Origin: Halarchaeum rubridurum
Lineage (GTDB): Archaea; Halobacteriota; Halobacteria; Halobacteriales; Halobacteriaceae
Assembly (NCBI RefSeq): GCF_014647115.1
Contig: NZ_BMOO01000002.1
Span: forward strand, 62,001-126,000
DNA length: 64,000 nucleotides
Direction of reading: 5' to 3'
In this document: in pieces, positions 18,960-28,389 of the stretch
Layout of the letters: the number at the start of each line of letters is the position of its first letter
Position numbering within the stretch: the stretch's first letter is position 1
The notes under the pieces: generated by a model
Database searches by the model: none
The model's input: the letters and a program-made list of their open reading frames with translations, nothing else
What the model was told of the DNA's origin: nothing
Position numbers and translations under genes: made by a program

Positions 18960-19964
18960 CTACTCGTTCACGAGAAGGAGCTTTCCGCGGAAGTCCCCCG
19001 CTTCGGCGCGACGGTGCGCTTCCGCGACGTCGTCGAACGCGAAGCGCTCGTGGATGTGCGGCGCGAGCGCGCCGTCGTCGACGAGCGCCGCGATGTCCGC
19101 GAGCTCCTCGCCGATGCGCTCTTGCCCGTCACCGAGGAGGACGGGGAGGATGACGAGCACGACGCCGAGTTCGAGCGACTTCGCGTGCATCGGCGCGAGC
19201 GAGAGCGATTCGGCGGCGCTGGACTCCGTCGTTACGACCGCGCCGTAGGGGCGCACGGCCTCGAAGGCGGTTGCGAGGTGGTCGTCGCCGACGGGGTCGA
19301 AGACGACGTCGAAGCCGCCGCCGCTCGCGTGCTCGGCGGTGTACGACTCGACGTCAGTCGTTGTGTAGTCGACGGTGGCGTCCGCGCCGAGCGTCGCCGC
19401 GAAGTCGCGTTTCGCCGCGGTCGAGCCGGTCGCCGTCACCTCGCAGCCGAGCCAGTCGGCGAGCTGGACGCCGACGTGTCCGACGCCGCCGCTCGCGCCG
19501 TAGACGAGCACCTCGTCGCCGAGGCCGGCGTCGGCCTTGTCGGTCAGCATCTCCCACGCGGTCAGGGCGACGACGGGGAGCGCGGCGGCGTCCGCGAGCG
19601 GAATCGACGACGGCGCGTGCGCGAACGTCCCCGCGTGGCCGACGACGTAGTCCGCGAGCGTCCCCTGTCGACCCGCGCCGCCCGGCATCCCGTACACCTC
19701 GTCGCCGACGTCGAACGCCTCCACGTCCTCGCCGACCGCGTCCACGACGCCGGAGACGTCGCAGCCGAGCGTCGCGGGGAGTTCGGGCGCGAAGTCCGGG
19801 ATGTCGCCCCGGCGTATCTTGTAATCGACGGGGTTGACGCTGGAGGCCGCGACCTCGACGCGAATCTCGCCGGGGTCGGGTTCGGGGACGGGGACCGTCT
19901 CGGCCTCGAAGGCGTCCGCGTCGCCGTACGCTTCGATGCGGTGTGCCGTCATCTCCGTGGACAT
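18960..19964 (-). CDS. NADPH:quinone reductase-like MDR dehydrogenase
   Basis: A 334-residue medium-chain dehydrogenase/reductase of the zinc-independent quinone reductase branch. It has the GroES-like N-terminal half with ASSVNPVDYKIRRGD and the nucleotide-binding YGASGGVGHVGVQLA at about residues 155-170. The structural and catalytic zinc Cys sets of alcohol dehydrogenases are lacking. Such enzymes reduce quinones or activated alkenes with NADPH. It starts 158 bp from the divergent Gfo/Idh gene. Confidence 0.82.
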   Translation of the reverse strand: MSTEMTAHRIEAYGDADAFEAETVPVPEPDPGEIRVEVAASSVNPVDYKIRRGDIPDFAPELPATLGCDVSGVVDAVGEDVEAFDVGDEVYGMPGGAGRQGTLADYVVGHAGTFAHAPSSIPLADAAALPVVALTAWEMLTDKADAGLGDEVLVYGASGGVGHVGVQLADWLGCEVTATGSTAAKRDFAATLGADATVDYTTTDVESYTAEHASGGGFDVVFDPVGDDHLATAFEAVRPYGAVVTTESSAAESLSLAPMHAKSLELGVVLVILPVLLGDGQERIGEELADIAALVDDGALAPHIHERFAFDDVAEAHRRAEAGDFRGKLLLVNE

Positions 19965-20122
19965 ACGCGTCGCTTCGGCCTCGCGTTCGGAATACGTGGC
20001 GGTCGCGGCGGTCGATGCGCGTTCTCCGTGTTCGCTCGGCGTTTTCGACGCTCTCCGCGTTCGCCCCGCGTTCGGTGCGCGCGTTCGCCACCTTGAGGCT
20101 CCCCCGCCCGGTGGGGAGACGT

Positions 20123-21226
20123 ATGAGCACCGACACGCTCTCGGTCGGCGTCCTCGGCTACGGCTTCATGGGGAAGGCGCACGCGAACGCGCTCGGGCGG
20201 CTCCCGCTGTTCTTCCCGGACGCGCCCGACGTCTCGCTCGACGTCCTCTGCGGGCGCGACGCCGAGGCGGCGCGCGAGGCCGCGGACCGCTTCGGCTTCG
20301 CGGACGTCGAGACCGACTGGCGCGACGCCATCGAGCGCGTCGACGTCTTCTACGACCTCGGACCGAACGACGTCCACGTCGAGCCGTCGATTCACGCGCT
20401 CGAAGCCGGCGTCCACGTCCTCTGCGAGAAGCCGCTCGCGCCGACGCTCGACGGCGCGGAGCGGATGGCCGACGCCGCGGCGGAGAGCGACGCCGTCGCC
20501 GCGACGGGGTTCAACTACCGTTACGTCCCCGCCATCGAGTACGCCCGGCGGCTGATCGCCGACGGCGTCCTCGGCGACGTTCGGCACGTCCGCGCGCGCT
20601 ACCTCCAGGACTGGCTGGTCGACCCGGACGCACCGTGGTCGTGGCGGCTCGACGCCGAGAGCGCGGGGACGGGCGCGCTCGGCGACCTCGGCGCGCACAG
20701 CATCGACCTCGTCCAGTTCCTCGTGGACGACGTGACGGCCGTCAGCGGCCACCGGACGACGTTCGTCGACGAGCGCCCGGACGACGACGGTACGTCCCGG
20801 CCCGTCACGGTCGACGACGCGTTCAGCGCGCAGGCGGAGCTCGCGAACGGCGCGACGGCAACGTTCGAGGCGACGCGCTGTGCCACCGGCCACAAGAACA
20901 CGAACGCAATCGAGGTCGAGGGGACCGAGGGCGCGGTTCGCTTCGACCTCGAACGGCTCAACGAACTCGACGTGCTCCGCGGCGACGACCGCGGGTTCGA
21001 GACGGTGCTCGTCACCGACCCCGAGGACCCCTACGTCGAACACTGGTGGCCGCCCGGCCACACCATCGGCTGGGAGCACACGTTCGTCCACGAGAACGCG
21101 GCCTTCCTCCGCGCCGCGGCCGACGGCGAGGACTACGACCCGGGCTTCGACACCGGCCGGGACGTCCAGCGCGTCGTCGACGCGATCCAGCGGAGCGACG
21201 AGCGCCGCGAGTGGGTGTCGCTCTAG
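20123..21226 (+). CDS. Gfo/Idh/MocA-family oxidoreductase
   Basis: A 367-residue NAD(P)-dependent sugar or inositol dehydrogenase-like enzyme. The Rossmann motif VGVLGYGFMGKAHANAL opens the protein, followed by HVLCEKPLAPTLDGAERM with the catalytic Lys, and GALGDLGAHSIDLVQF. The C-terminal beta-sheet domain is complete. The substrate, probably a sugar or polyol, cannot be read. The start at 20123 fits a CTTGAG box about 27-32 nt upstream; the frame continues upstream without similarity. Confidence 0.85.
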   Translation: MSTDTLSVGVLGYGFMGKAHANALGRLPLFFPDAPDVSLDVLCGRDAEAAREAADRFGFADVETDWRDAIERVDVFYDLGPNDVHVEPSIHALEAGVHVLCEKPLAPTLDGAERMADAAAESDAVAATGFNYRYVPAIEYARRLIADGVLGDVRHVRARYLQDWLVDPDAPWSWRLDAESAGTGALGDLGAHSIDLVQFLVDDVTAVSGHRTTFVDERPDDDGTSRPVTVDDAFSAQAELANGATATFEATRCATGHKNTNAIEVEGTEGAVRFDLERLNELDVLRGDDRGFETVLVTDPEDPYVEHWWPPGHTIGWEHTFVHENAAFLRAAADGEDYDPGFDTGRDVQRVVDAIQRSDERREWVSL

Positions 21227-21264
21227 CGGGACGCTTACGCTACCGCGGTCCCAACGGGTGATCG

Positions 21265-21771
21265 ATGTCGACGCCGACGAACGGACGATCCGCGCGGATC
21301 GCCGCGACGCTCGCCCTCTGCGTGCTCGCGTCCTGCGCCTTCGCACCGGCTGCGAGCGCCGCGATCCCCGCGAACGGCCCCACCGAGTCCGTGGGGATCG
21401 ACGGTGTCGCGGTCAACGCCACGGCGACGAACGGTACCGTGACGACGAATGATACGGCGACGAACGCCTCCCTCGTCGTCCGCGGTGTGACGAACCGACA
21501 GCCGGACGAAACGGCGGTGTTGCTCTCGCTTCGCGCGACGAACGGGACGACGACGCGGCTGGCGACGGCCGACTCGTGGGGGTGGGACGGCGAGTGGTCC
21601 GCGGCGTTCGACCTCGACGGCGTGCCGCCCGGCGTCTACCGCGTCGAGGCAACGACGGGCGACGACACCGACGTGGCGTTCGTCCGTCTCGGGTCGGAGG
21701 CGAGCGCGAACGGGACGACGAACGCGTCGGCAAACGGGATGGCGAACGCGTCGGCGATCACCGTCGAGTGA
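21265..21771 (+). CDS. Secreted or lipid-anchored protein rich in N-glycosylation sequons
   Basis: A 168-residue protein of unknown function. Residues 1-35 form a signal peptide with hydrophobic core LALCVLASCAF; the LASC could act as a lipobox, or cleavage could follow ASA. The mature part is short, beta-rich in its middle, and contains eight N-X-S/T sequons (NAT, NGT, NDT, NAS, NGT, NGT, NAS, NAS), clustered near both ends. Such density suggests a heavily N-glycosylated surface protein. It overlaps nothing and ends 4 bp before the convergent Nramp-like gene. Confidence 0.6.
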   Translation: MSTPTNGRSARIAATLALCVLASCAFAPAASAAIPANGPTESVGIDGVAVNATATNGTVTTNDTATNASLVVRGVTNRQPDETAVLLSLRATNGTTTRLATADSWGWDGEWSAAFDLDGVPPGVYRVEATTGDDTDVAFVRLGSEASANGTTNASANGMANASAITVE

Positions 21772-21775
21772 TCCC

Positions 21776-23104
21776 TCAGACGCTCGCGCCCGCGTTCCCG
21801 TCGCGGACGAACGCAACGAGCAAGCCGAGCGTGGCGAGCGCGACGAGGACGGCGAAGACGAGGACGACGGCGGCGAGCGGCGCGAGGCCGCCCGCGAAGA
21901 GGCTGGCGACGAAGTTCGCGGCGAGCGTCCCCGTGACGGCGAGGAGGGCGAGGCCGCCGAGGTTGGCGAGCGTCGAGTTCGCCTCGGGGACGGCCCCCGA
22001 GTTGAGAAGGTAGAGGACGACCGCGATGGCGAACGGCGTGCCGACGGTGCCGAGCGCGAGCACGAGGACGAGCTGGCCCAGGACCTGCCCGCCGATGAAG
22101 GCGCCGGGCGCGGAGAGCAACGCGACGGCGGCGAGGAGACCGCGATAGCGCGGGTCGCCGACGTCCGTCCCCCAGCCGAGTTTGTCAGCGACCACGAACG
22201 GCGGGACGATGGTGTTCGCGCCGAGGGTCGAGACGGCGGCCCCGCCGAGGCCGAGGAGGAAGAGCCACTGGGCGTTCGCGCCGACGAGCGGCCCGAGGGC
22301 TTGGGCGGCCCCGATGGTGCCGAGGCTCGGGTCGGAGAGGACGCTCGCGGCGACGAGGAAGGTGGCGACGCTGAAGACGCCGAACGCGCCGAGCATCGAG
22401 ACGCCGACGTCGAAGGTGGCGAGGCCGTAGTCGTCGCTCGTCCACCCGCGGGCGCGCATCGTGTAGGAGTGCATCGTGACGAGCGTGATGTGGACGGCAC
22501 CGCCGAGGATGCCGGCGGCGACGAGCGCGCTGTTCGCGGGCAGCGACGGGACGAGGCCGGCGGCGGCCGCGCCCGCGTCGATGGGGACGACGGCGAGCGA
22601 CGCGACGAACGCGACGACGACGAACGCGACGAGGCCCTTCGCCGCGAGTTCGAGGAAGCGATACCCCCGGCCGGCGAGGCCGAGCGCGAGGACGAGCGCC
22701 CAGACGACGCCCCACGCGGTCGCGGGGAGGCCCGTGATGGTCGCGGAGACGCCCGCGACCGTCTTCATGATGACGAGCTGGGCGACGCCGGAGGCGATGA
22801 CGACGTCCGCGACGAGTATCCACGCCCAGGTCTCGCCGAGGTGGTCCTCGACGACGCCGACGATGCCGCGCTCCGTAAGGAGGCCGAGGCGCATCGCCAG
22901 ATACTGGGAGAGCGCGCCCGCGAGCGCCGAGAGGACGACGACCCAGAGGAGCGCGTAGTCGTAGCTCGCGCCCGCGGTGATGAGGCTCGCCAGCGACGCC
23001 GGGCCCGCCGCAATCGCGCCCGCGACCCACGAGGGCCCCATCTCGTCGAGGTAGTCGCTCGCGTTCCCGAGCGAGACGTCCGCGATACCGTGTCGGTCGC
23101 CCAT
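21776..23104 (-). CDS. Nramp-like divalent metal transporter, non-canonical metal site
   Basis: A 442-residue membrane protein with about eleven predicted helices. The opening GPSWVAGAIAAGPASLASLI followed by TAGASYDYALLW matches the Nramp fold. The canonical helix 1 DPGN motif, which supplies the Asp and Asn ligands, is replaced by GPAS, and the helix 6 MPHN/MPHxL region reads HITLVTMHSY. This resembles divergent Nramp relatives with altered selectivity. It sits directly after the PhyH-like gene with no gap (23104/23105), so both are probably one transcript. Substrate unknown; proton-coupled Mn2+ or Fe2+ uptake should not be assumed. Confidence 0.8.
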   Translation of the reverse strand: MGDRHGIADVSLGNASDYLDEMGPSWVAGAIAAGPASLASLITAGASYDYALLWVVVLSALAGALSQYLAMRLGLLTERGIVGVVEDHLGETWAWILVADVVIASGVAQLVIMKTVAGVSATITGLPATAWGVVWALVLALGLAGRGYRFLELAAKGLVAFVVVAFVASLAVVPIDAGAAAAGLVPSLPANSALVAAGILGGAVHITLVTMHSYTMRARGWTSDDYGLATFDVGVSMLGAFGVFSVATFLVAASVLSDPSLGTIGAAQALGPLVGANAQWLFLLGLGGAAVSTLGANTIVPPFVVADKLGWGTDVGDPRYRGLLAAVALLSAPGAFIGGQVLGQLVLVLALGTVGTPFAIAVVLYLLNSGAVPEANSTLANLGGLALLAVTGTLAANFVASLFAGGLAPLAAVVLVFAVLVALATLGLLVAFVRDGNAGASV

Positions 23105-23884
23105 TCAGACGCACCCCGGGAAGCGCTCGCCGGCGACGTCGAGGCTGTCGACCCACGCGGGCGGGTCGTCGTCCGTGAAGCGCGAGCGCGAGCGCATGTA
23201 CGCGAGGATGAACGCGCGCCGCCAGTCGTCGCTCTCGTTCGGGGCCGTGTAGTGGGGCAACAGGCAGTGCTGGAAGAGGACGTCCCCGGCGTCCATCGGG
23301 AGCGCGACGGTGTCCGAGACGTCGTAGTCGCGTTCGCCGATGGCGATGTCCGTGTCGTACTCGACGGCCTCGTGGCCGAGCAGCCCGTCCGTGTGCGCGC
23401 CCGGGACGACGCGCATACAGCCGTTTGTGCGGGTGGCGTCGTCGAGCGCGACCCAGACCGTGACGTGGTCCATCGGCCGAATCGGGTAGTAGGCGGCGTC
23501 CTGGTGGAACTTCTTCTCGCTGCCGATCCCCGGCGGCTTCAGCATCGCGGCGCTGCGAAGCAGGGAGAGGTTCGGGCCCTGCAGGCGCTCGACGACGTCG
23601 AGGATACCGTCGTGGTGCGCGAGGTCGGCGAAGACGTCGTCCTCCCGGACCATCCCGACGCCCTCGAACTTCCGCACGGGGTCGCCGGCGCGCTCGAACG
23701 TCGCGTCGCCCGATTCGGCGGCGGGTTCGAGCATCCGCTCGAACGCCCCGGCTTCCCGCTCGCCCGTGACGTACGCGCGGAGTCGCTCGCGGACGCGCTC
23801 GACCGTTTCCTCGTCGAGGAGCCCGTCGGCGACGACGTACCCCTCGCGTTGGTACTGCGCGAACTGCTCGTCGGATATCGGCAT
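23105..23884 (-). CDS. Phytanoyl-CoA dioxygenase (PhyH)-family protein
   Basis: A 259-residue Fe(II)/2-oxoglutarate-dependent dioxygenase-like protein. The iron-binding HxD is seen in FHQDAAYYPI and the distal His in CLLPHYTAPNES, with a following Arg (DDWRRAF) suited to bind 2-oxoglutarate. PHYH relatives hydroxylate diverse small molecules including ectoine. The start is supported by a TTTATTAC box on the minus strand (23906-23913), 22-29 nt upstream. Co-transcription with the Nramp-like gene is likely. The substrate is unknown. Confidence 0.82.
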   Translation of the reverse strand: MPISDEQFAQYQREGYVVADGLLDEETVERVRERLRAYVTGEREAGAFERMLEPAAESGDATFERAGDPVRKFEGVGMVREDDVFADLAHHDGILDVVERLQGPNLSLLRSAAMLKPPGIGSEKKFHQDAAYYPIRPMDHVTVWVALDDATRTNGCMRVVPGAHTDGLLGHEAVEYDTDIAIGERDYDVSDTVALPMDAGDVLFQHCLLPHYTAPNESDDWRRAFILAYMRSRSRFTDDDPPAWVDSLDVAGERFPGCV

Positions 23885-24207
23885 ACCACTCCGTTTTACT
23901 TCCAAGTAATAAAGCGCGCGGGATTGGCACGACGTGACGGTCGGGCGCGCCGTCCGCCGATGGCCGTCGCTCGGCGGGTGGCGCGGTGAGGGTCGAGCGG
24001 TGGTGGGGCCCTCGACCCTCGATGGGTAACACGTGTGGTGCACGGCCCGGTGTCCGACCGCGGACACCCGGAGTCTCACCGTATCCGCCCGTGCTGGCTC
24101 TCGTTCGTTCTCGTCAAACGATGGTGAAAAATCTTGTGCCTATGTCACGGGTCGAGCGGAATCGGTAGTCAGCCGACTTAAGCCCGTGCGCCGAGAACGG
24201 CCGGACG
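23885..24207. promoter_or_regulatory. Divergent intergenic region between phyH-like and sensor kinase genes
   Basis: This 323-bp region has no supported gene. It carries the minus-strand TATA box of the PhyH-like gene (23906-23913), an 8-bp palindrome ACACGTGT near 24029-24036, a perfect 8-bp inverted repeat at 24049-24068, an AAAAATCTTG stretch near 24127-24136 and a CTTAAG box at 24177-24182 that fits a leaderless start of the kinase at 24208. Confidence 0.45.
24049..24068. repeat. Perfect inverted repeat GGTGTCCG-N4-CGGACACC
   Basis: Two perfect 8-bp arms flank ACCG. It lies about 165 bp upstream of the PhyH-like gene start and 140 bp upstream of the kinase start, so it could be a distal operator or a hairpin in a longer transcript. 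No second copy is seen nearby. Confidence 0.5.
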
Positions 24208-26136
24208 ATGCCCGTCGACGCGCCCCGGGAGCGTCTCTATCGACTCTTCACCGGGACCGACCAAGACGTCGAAACCGAAATCCGGCGCGCGCTGGAGATC
24301 GGCGCAGCGCACCTCGACCTCCCGGTCGGCTACTTCGCGCGGATCGACGGGGACGAGCTGGAAATCGTCCACGCCGTCGGCGACACGGACGTCGTGCGCT
24401 CGGGGGCGACGCTCCCGCTCGAGGAGGCGTACTGCCGCCGGACGCTCGACGCCGAGGGAGCGCTCACGGTGCAGGACGCGGCCGTCACCTCGACCGAGCG
24501 GCCCACGGTCGGGGCGAGCACGTTCGGGACCTACATCGGCGTGAGCGTCACCGTCTCCGACGAACGCTACGGGACCGTCTGCTTCGCCGACCCCGAACCC
24601 CGCGAACGCGCGTTCACCGAGGCCGACGAGCTGTTCGTCGAGCTCCTCGGTCGCCTCCTCGGCGGCGAGCTCGAACGCCGCCAGCAGAGCGGTCGCCTCG
24701 AACGCGAGAAGCGGCTCTTCGAGGGTATCGCGGAGAACAGCTTCGACATCCTCTTTCGCGTCGACGCGGACGCGCGCTTCACGTACGTCTCCGCGGCCGT
24801 CGAGCGCGTCCTCGGCTACGAGCCCTCGGAGCTGACCGGCGAGTCGTTCGCGACCGTGATGACCGACGAGTCCGTCGAGGACGCGCTCGCGGCGTACGGG
24901 CGGCTGTTCGCCGGCGAGCCGGTCGAGAACCTCGAATTGGAGTTCATCGACGCCGACGACGACGTCGTCGTCATCGAGGTGAACGCCACGCCGATACGCG
25001 AGGGCGACGAGGTGGTCGGCGCGCAGGGCGTCGGCCGCGACGTCACCGCACGCAAGGAACGCGAACGCGAGCTCCGGATGAAGACCCGGGCGATAGACGG
25101 GGCCAACGTCGGTATCTCCATCGCCGACCCGAACCAGCCCGACACGCCGCTCGTCTACGTCAACGCGGGGTTCGAGGAGATAACGGGGTACGACGAGTCG
25201 GAACTCCTCGGGCGCAACTGTCGGCTCCTCCAGGGCGAACGCACCGACGACGACGCGGTCCGGCGGCTCCGCGAGGCCATAACGCACGAGGAGTCCGTCT
25301 CCCTCGACCTCGTCAACTACCGGCGCAACGGGATGCCGTTCTGGAACCGCGTCCGTCTCGACCCGGTCTTCGACGACGCGGGCGAGCTCACGCACTACCT
25401 CGGCTTCCAGACGGACGTGACCGACCGCAAGCGCACCGAACAGCTCGTTCGACTCCTCAACCGCGTCCTCCGGCACAACCTCCGCAACGAGATGACGGTC
25501 CTGCTCGGGCAGGCCGACCTGCTGACCGACGCGGACGCCAGCGAGCGCGACGCGCTGAGCGAGCGTATCCGGCGCATCTCCCAGGAGCTCGTCGGATTGA
25601 GCGACCACGCGGCGGAGCTCGAACGCCACGCCAGCCGCGAGCGAGACCCGCGACGACTGGCCCCCGACGAGGTCGTCGCGGACGCCGTCGCCGACCACCG
25701 GGGGGCGTACCCGGACGCGGACGTCGAGGTGTCCGTGCGGACCGACCGCTCGTTCTGCGCCGGTCCCGAGCTCCGGCGGGCGGTTTCCGAGCTCGTCGAG
25801 AACGCGCTGAAACACGCCGGCGAGACGCCGTCGGTGTCGGTGACGGTCGAGGATGCGGGCGAGTGGCTCGAACTCGTCGTCGCGGACGACGGACCGGGAA
25901 TCGACGAGATGGAGGCCGAGGTCATCGCCACCGGCCGCGAGACGGCGCTCGAACACGCCTCCGGGCTCGGCCTCTGGGTCGTCGACTGGATCGTCACGCG
26001 CTACGGCGGCTCGTTCCAGATAGAGGCGCGGGACGCCGAAACCGGCGGTACCGCCGCCCTGGTCCACGTCCCCGCCATCGCGGACGACGAATCCGTCGAG
26101 GCGGTGGCGCGCGGGCCGACGATACTCTCCTTCTGA
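24208..26136 (+). CDS. GAF-PAS-LOV sensor histidine kinase
   Basis: A 642-residue soluble kinase without membrane helices. Residues 10-160 resemble a GAF domain, 170-285 a PAS domain, and about 290-412 a LOV domain with the flavin-adduct motif GRNCRLLQG (Cys338), the NYRRNGMPFWN strand and FQTDVTDRK. These conserved residues are those that bind FMN and form the blue-light cysteinyl adduct. A coiled linker leads to the phosphoacceptor LRHNLRNEM and an HATPase domain with the N-box ELVENALKHA, DDGPGID and GLGLWVVDW. It probably senses blue light or redox through flavin, plus a GAF ligand. No response regulator lies next to it. Confidence 0.85.
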   Translation: MPVDAPRERLYRLFTGTDQDVETEIRRALEIGAAHLDLPVGYFARIDGDELEIVHAVGDTDVVRSGATLPLEEAYCRRTLDAEGALTVQDAAVTSTERPTVGASTFGTYIGVSVTVSDERYGTVCFADPEPRERAFTEADELFVELLGRLLGGELERRQQSGRLEREKRLFEGIAENSFDILFRVDADARFTYVSAAVERVLGYEPSELTGESFATVMTDESVEDALAAYGRLFAGEPVENLELEFIDADDDVVVIEVNATPIREGDEVVGAQGVGRDVTARKERERELRMKTRAIDGANVGISIADPNQPDTPLVYVNAGFEEITGYDESELLGRNCRLLQGERTDDDAVRRLREAITHEESVSLDLVNYRRNGMPFWNRVRLDPVFDDAGELTHYLGFQTDVTDRKRTEQLVRLLNRVLRHNLRNEMTVLLGQADLLTDADASERDALSERIRRISQELVGLSDHAAELERHASRERDPRRLAPDEVVADAVADHRGAYPDADVEVSVRTDRSFCAGPELRRAVSELVENALKHAGETPSVSVTVEDAGEWLELVVADDGPGIDEMEAEVIATGRETALEHASGLGLWVVDWIVTRYGGSFQIEARDAETGGTAALVHVPAIADDESVEAVARGPTILSF

Positions 26137-26313
26137 CGCCCGCGACGGCGACGCGGTGACGACGACCACGGCTCTGCCGACAGAATTGGACGTTCATCAA
26201 CGCGTAGTTTCTTGTGGTGGAAACACTATGCGTCGATAAATGCGAAACAGTACAGTCGTCATCGAATCGAGGGGTAAACTGGCCGGTGGTGTTCCGGATA
26301 CCGGGGTGCAGCG

Positions 26314-28389
26314 ATGACCGGGTGGGTGCCGACGACGTGTATGCGGTGTGCGGTCGGGTGTGGACACCTCCAGCGCGGCGCGGACCTCGGCAACGGCGTC
26401 GACTCCGTGCGCGGCGACGCGTCGCATCCGACGAACCGGGGGCTCGCCTGCCAGCGCGGCGTGAGCGAGACGGCGGACCCGGCGGCGACGTTCCTCTCGC
26501 GGCCGCTCGTCCGGCGCGACGGCGAACTCGTCCCGACGACGTGGGACGTCGCGCTCGGGAAGGTGACGGAGGCGATGCGGGTGGCACACGAGCGCGACCC
26601 CGACGCCGTCGGGGTGCTCGGGAGCGGCCAGCAGACGAACGAGGCGGCGTACGCGCTCGGAAAGGCCGCGCGCGGCGCGCTCGGGACGCGACACTACGAC
26701 GCGAACACGACGCTCTGCATGGCCTCGGCCGTGAACGCCTACTACGACGCGTTCGGGAGCGACGCGCCGCCGTGTAGCTACGAGGACGTCCCCAAGGCGG
26801 AGAGCCACGTCGTCTGGGGGGCGAATCCGGCCGTCGCGCACCCCGTGCTCTTCCGGTGGGTGACGGACAGCGCGCGCGACGGCGAGCTCGTCGTGGTCGA
26901 CCCCGTCGAGACGGAGAGCGCCGAGGCCGCCGACGTCCACGTCCAACCGGAGCCGGGGGCGGACCTGACGCTCGCCCGCGCCGTGCTCGCGCACGTCGTC
27001 GAGACGGGTCGGGTGGACGAGGCGTTCGTCGAGGCCCACACCGAGGGGTTCGACGACGCGTGCGCCGACCTCCCGGACGCCGAGGCCGCCTGCGAGGCGG
27101 CGGGCGTCGAGCGCGCCGACGTCGAGGCGCTCGCGTCGGCCCTCGACGCGCGGACGCTCCTCTACTGGGGGATGGGCGTCAATCAGAGCACGCGCGGGAC
27201 GGCGACCGCGGGCGCGCTGATAGACCTCTGTCTCGCCACGGGGAACCTCGGGGAGGGGACCGGCCCCTTCTCGCTCACGGGGCAGGCGAACTCGATGGGG
27301 ACGCGGGTCTGCTCGTCGAAGGGCGGGTGGCCGGGGATGTGCGACTACGACGACCTGGACGCCCGCGCGCGCGTCGCCGAGGCGTGGGGGGTCGACGTCG
27401 CGCGCCTCCCGGACGACACCGGGCCGGGCCCCGTCGGGATGTTCGAGGCCGTCGGCGACGACATCGAGGTGCTGTGGACGGTGGCGACGAACCCCGCCGC
27501 GGGGATGCCGGACGCCGCGGACGCCGCCGAGCGACTCGACGACGTCTTCCTCGTCGCGCAGGACGCCTTCCACACGGAGACGGTCGAGCACGCGGACGTC
27601 GTCCTCCCCGCGGCGACGTGGGGCGAGAGCGAGGGGACGACGACGAACATGGAGCGGACGGTCTCGCGCGTGCGCGCCGTCACGGACCTCCCGGCGGGCG
27701 TGCGGACGGACCTCGACATCATCGCGGCGGTCGCCAACGGCGTCCGGCCGGGGACGTTCGAGCGTCACCCCGAGCCGGCGGCCGTCTTCGACGAGATGAC
27801 CGCGCTGACGGCCGGCACGCCCGCGGATTGCTCCGGGCTCTCCTACGACCGCCTCGACGACGCGGGCGCGGTGCGTTGGCCCGCCCCGGACGCGGAGACG
27901 TCGGTCGCCTACCGCTACCGCGACGGCGACGGCTGGGCGTTCGAGACGCAGAGCGGGGACGCGCGCTTCTCGACGGGCGCGCCCGACGACGACCTCCCGG
28001 AGCCGACGAGCGAGTCGTACCCCCTGACGCTCACGACCGGCCGGGAGAGCGACGGCTACAACACGGGCGTCCGCTCGCGCGGCGGCGAGACGGCGGTGCC
28101 GACGGTCCGGGCGAACCCCGCGGACGCCGCGGACGGCGACCGCGTGACCGTCGAGACCAGACGCGGGTCGGTGGCGGCGGTCGTCGCGGCCGACCCCGCG
28201 GTCCCGTCCGGCGTCCTCTGGCTCTCCATCCACCACCCCGCGACGAACCGCCTCACGCTCCCCGCGGTCGACCCGCGCTCCGCGGAGCCGAACTACAAGC
28301 AGTGCGCGGCCCGCCTCGTCCCGCGGACGGACGGCGCGGACGTCCCCGAGACGAGCGCGACGAGGTCGACGGGCGAGGCCTCCGACTGA
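26314..28389 (+). CDS. nasA: Assimilatory nitrate reductase (molybdopterin, ferredoxin-dependent type)
   Basis: A 691-residue cytoplasmic enzyme that reduces nitrate to nitrite for nitrogen assimilation. The N-terminal [4Fe-4S] site is Cys9, Cys12, Cys16 and Cys46. Cys135 in DANTTLCMASAV is at the position of the molybdenum ligand in this family. GNLGEGTGPFSLTGQANSMG and the C-terminal molybdopterin-binding TTGRESDGYNTGVRSR plus the last HHPATN region complete the pattern. No Tat signal is present, consistent with assimilatory rather than respiratory use. The nitrite reductase and NarK transporter follow. A GTTTC-N8-GAAAC inverted repeat at 26207-26224 could be a regulator site. Confidence 0.88.
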   Translation: MTGWVPTTCMRCAVGCGHLQRGADLGNGVDSVRGDASHPTNRGLACQRGVSETADPAATFLSRPLVRRDGELVPTTWDVALGKVTEAMRVAHERDPDAVGVLGSGQQTNEAAYALGKAARGALGTRHYDANTTLCMASAVNAYYDAFGSDAPPCSYEDVPKAESHVVWGANPAVAHPVLFRWVTDSARDGELVVVDPVETESAEAADVHVQPEPGADLTLARAVLAHVVETGRVDEAFVEAHTEGFDDACADLPDAEAACEAAGVERADVEALASALDARTLLYWGMGVNQSTRGTATAGALIDLCLATGNLGEGTGPFSLTGQANSMGTRVCSSKGGWPGMCDYDDLDARARVAEAWGVDVARLPDDTGPGPVGMFEAVGDDIEVLWTVATNPAAGMPDAADAAERLDDVFLVAQDAFHTETVEHADVVLPAATWGESEGTTTNMERTVSRVRAVTDLPAGVRTDLDIIAAVANGVRPGTFERHPEPAAVFDEMTALTAGTPADCSGLSYDRLDDAGAVRWPAPDAETSVAYRYRDGDGWAFETQSGDARFSTGAPDDDLPEPTSESYPLTLTTGRESDGYNTGVRSRGGETAVPTVRANPADAADGDRVTVETRRGSVAAVVAADPAVPSGVLWLSIHHPATNRLTLPAVDPRSAEPNYKQCAARLVPRTDGADVPETSATRSTGEASD

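Noticed and set aside
22301-23989. 562-residue plus-strand frame over the Nramp-like and PhyH genes
   Set aside because: Low-complexity Arg/Asp/Val composition. The minus strand carries TM segments and HxD motifs.
26207-26224. GTTTC-N8-GAAAC upstream of nasA as a regulator site
   Set aside because: Short arms and no second copy at nirA or narK; noted in the nasA entry but too weak to list as a separate finding.
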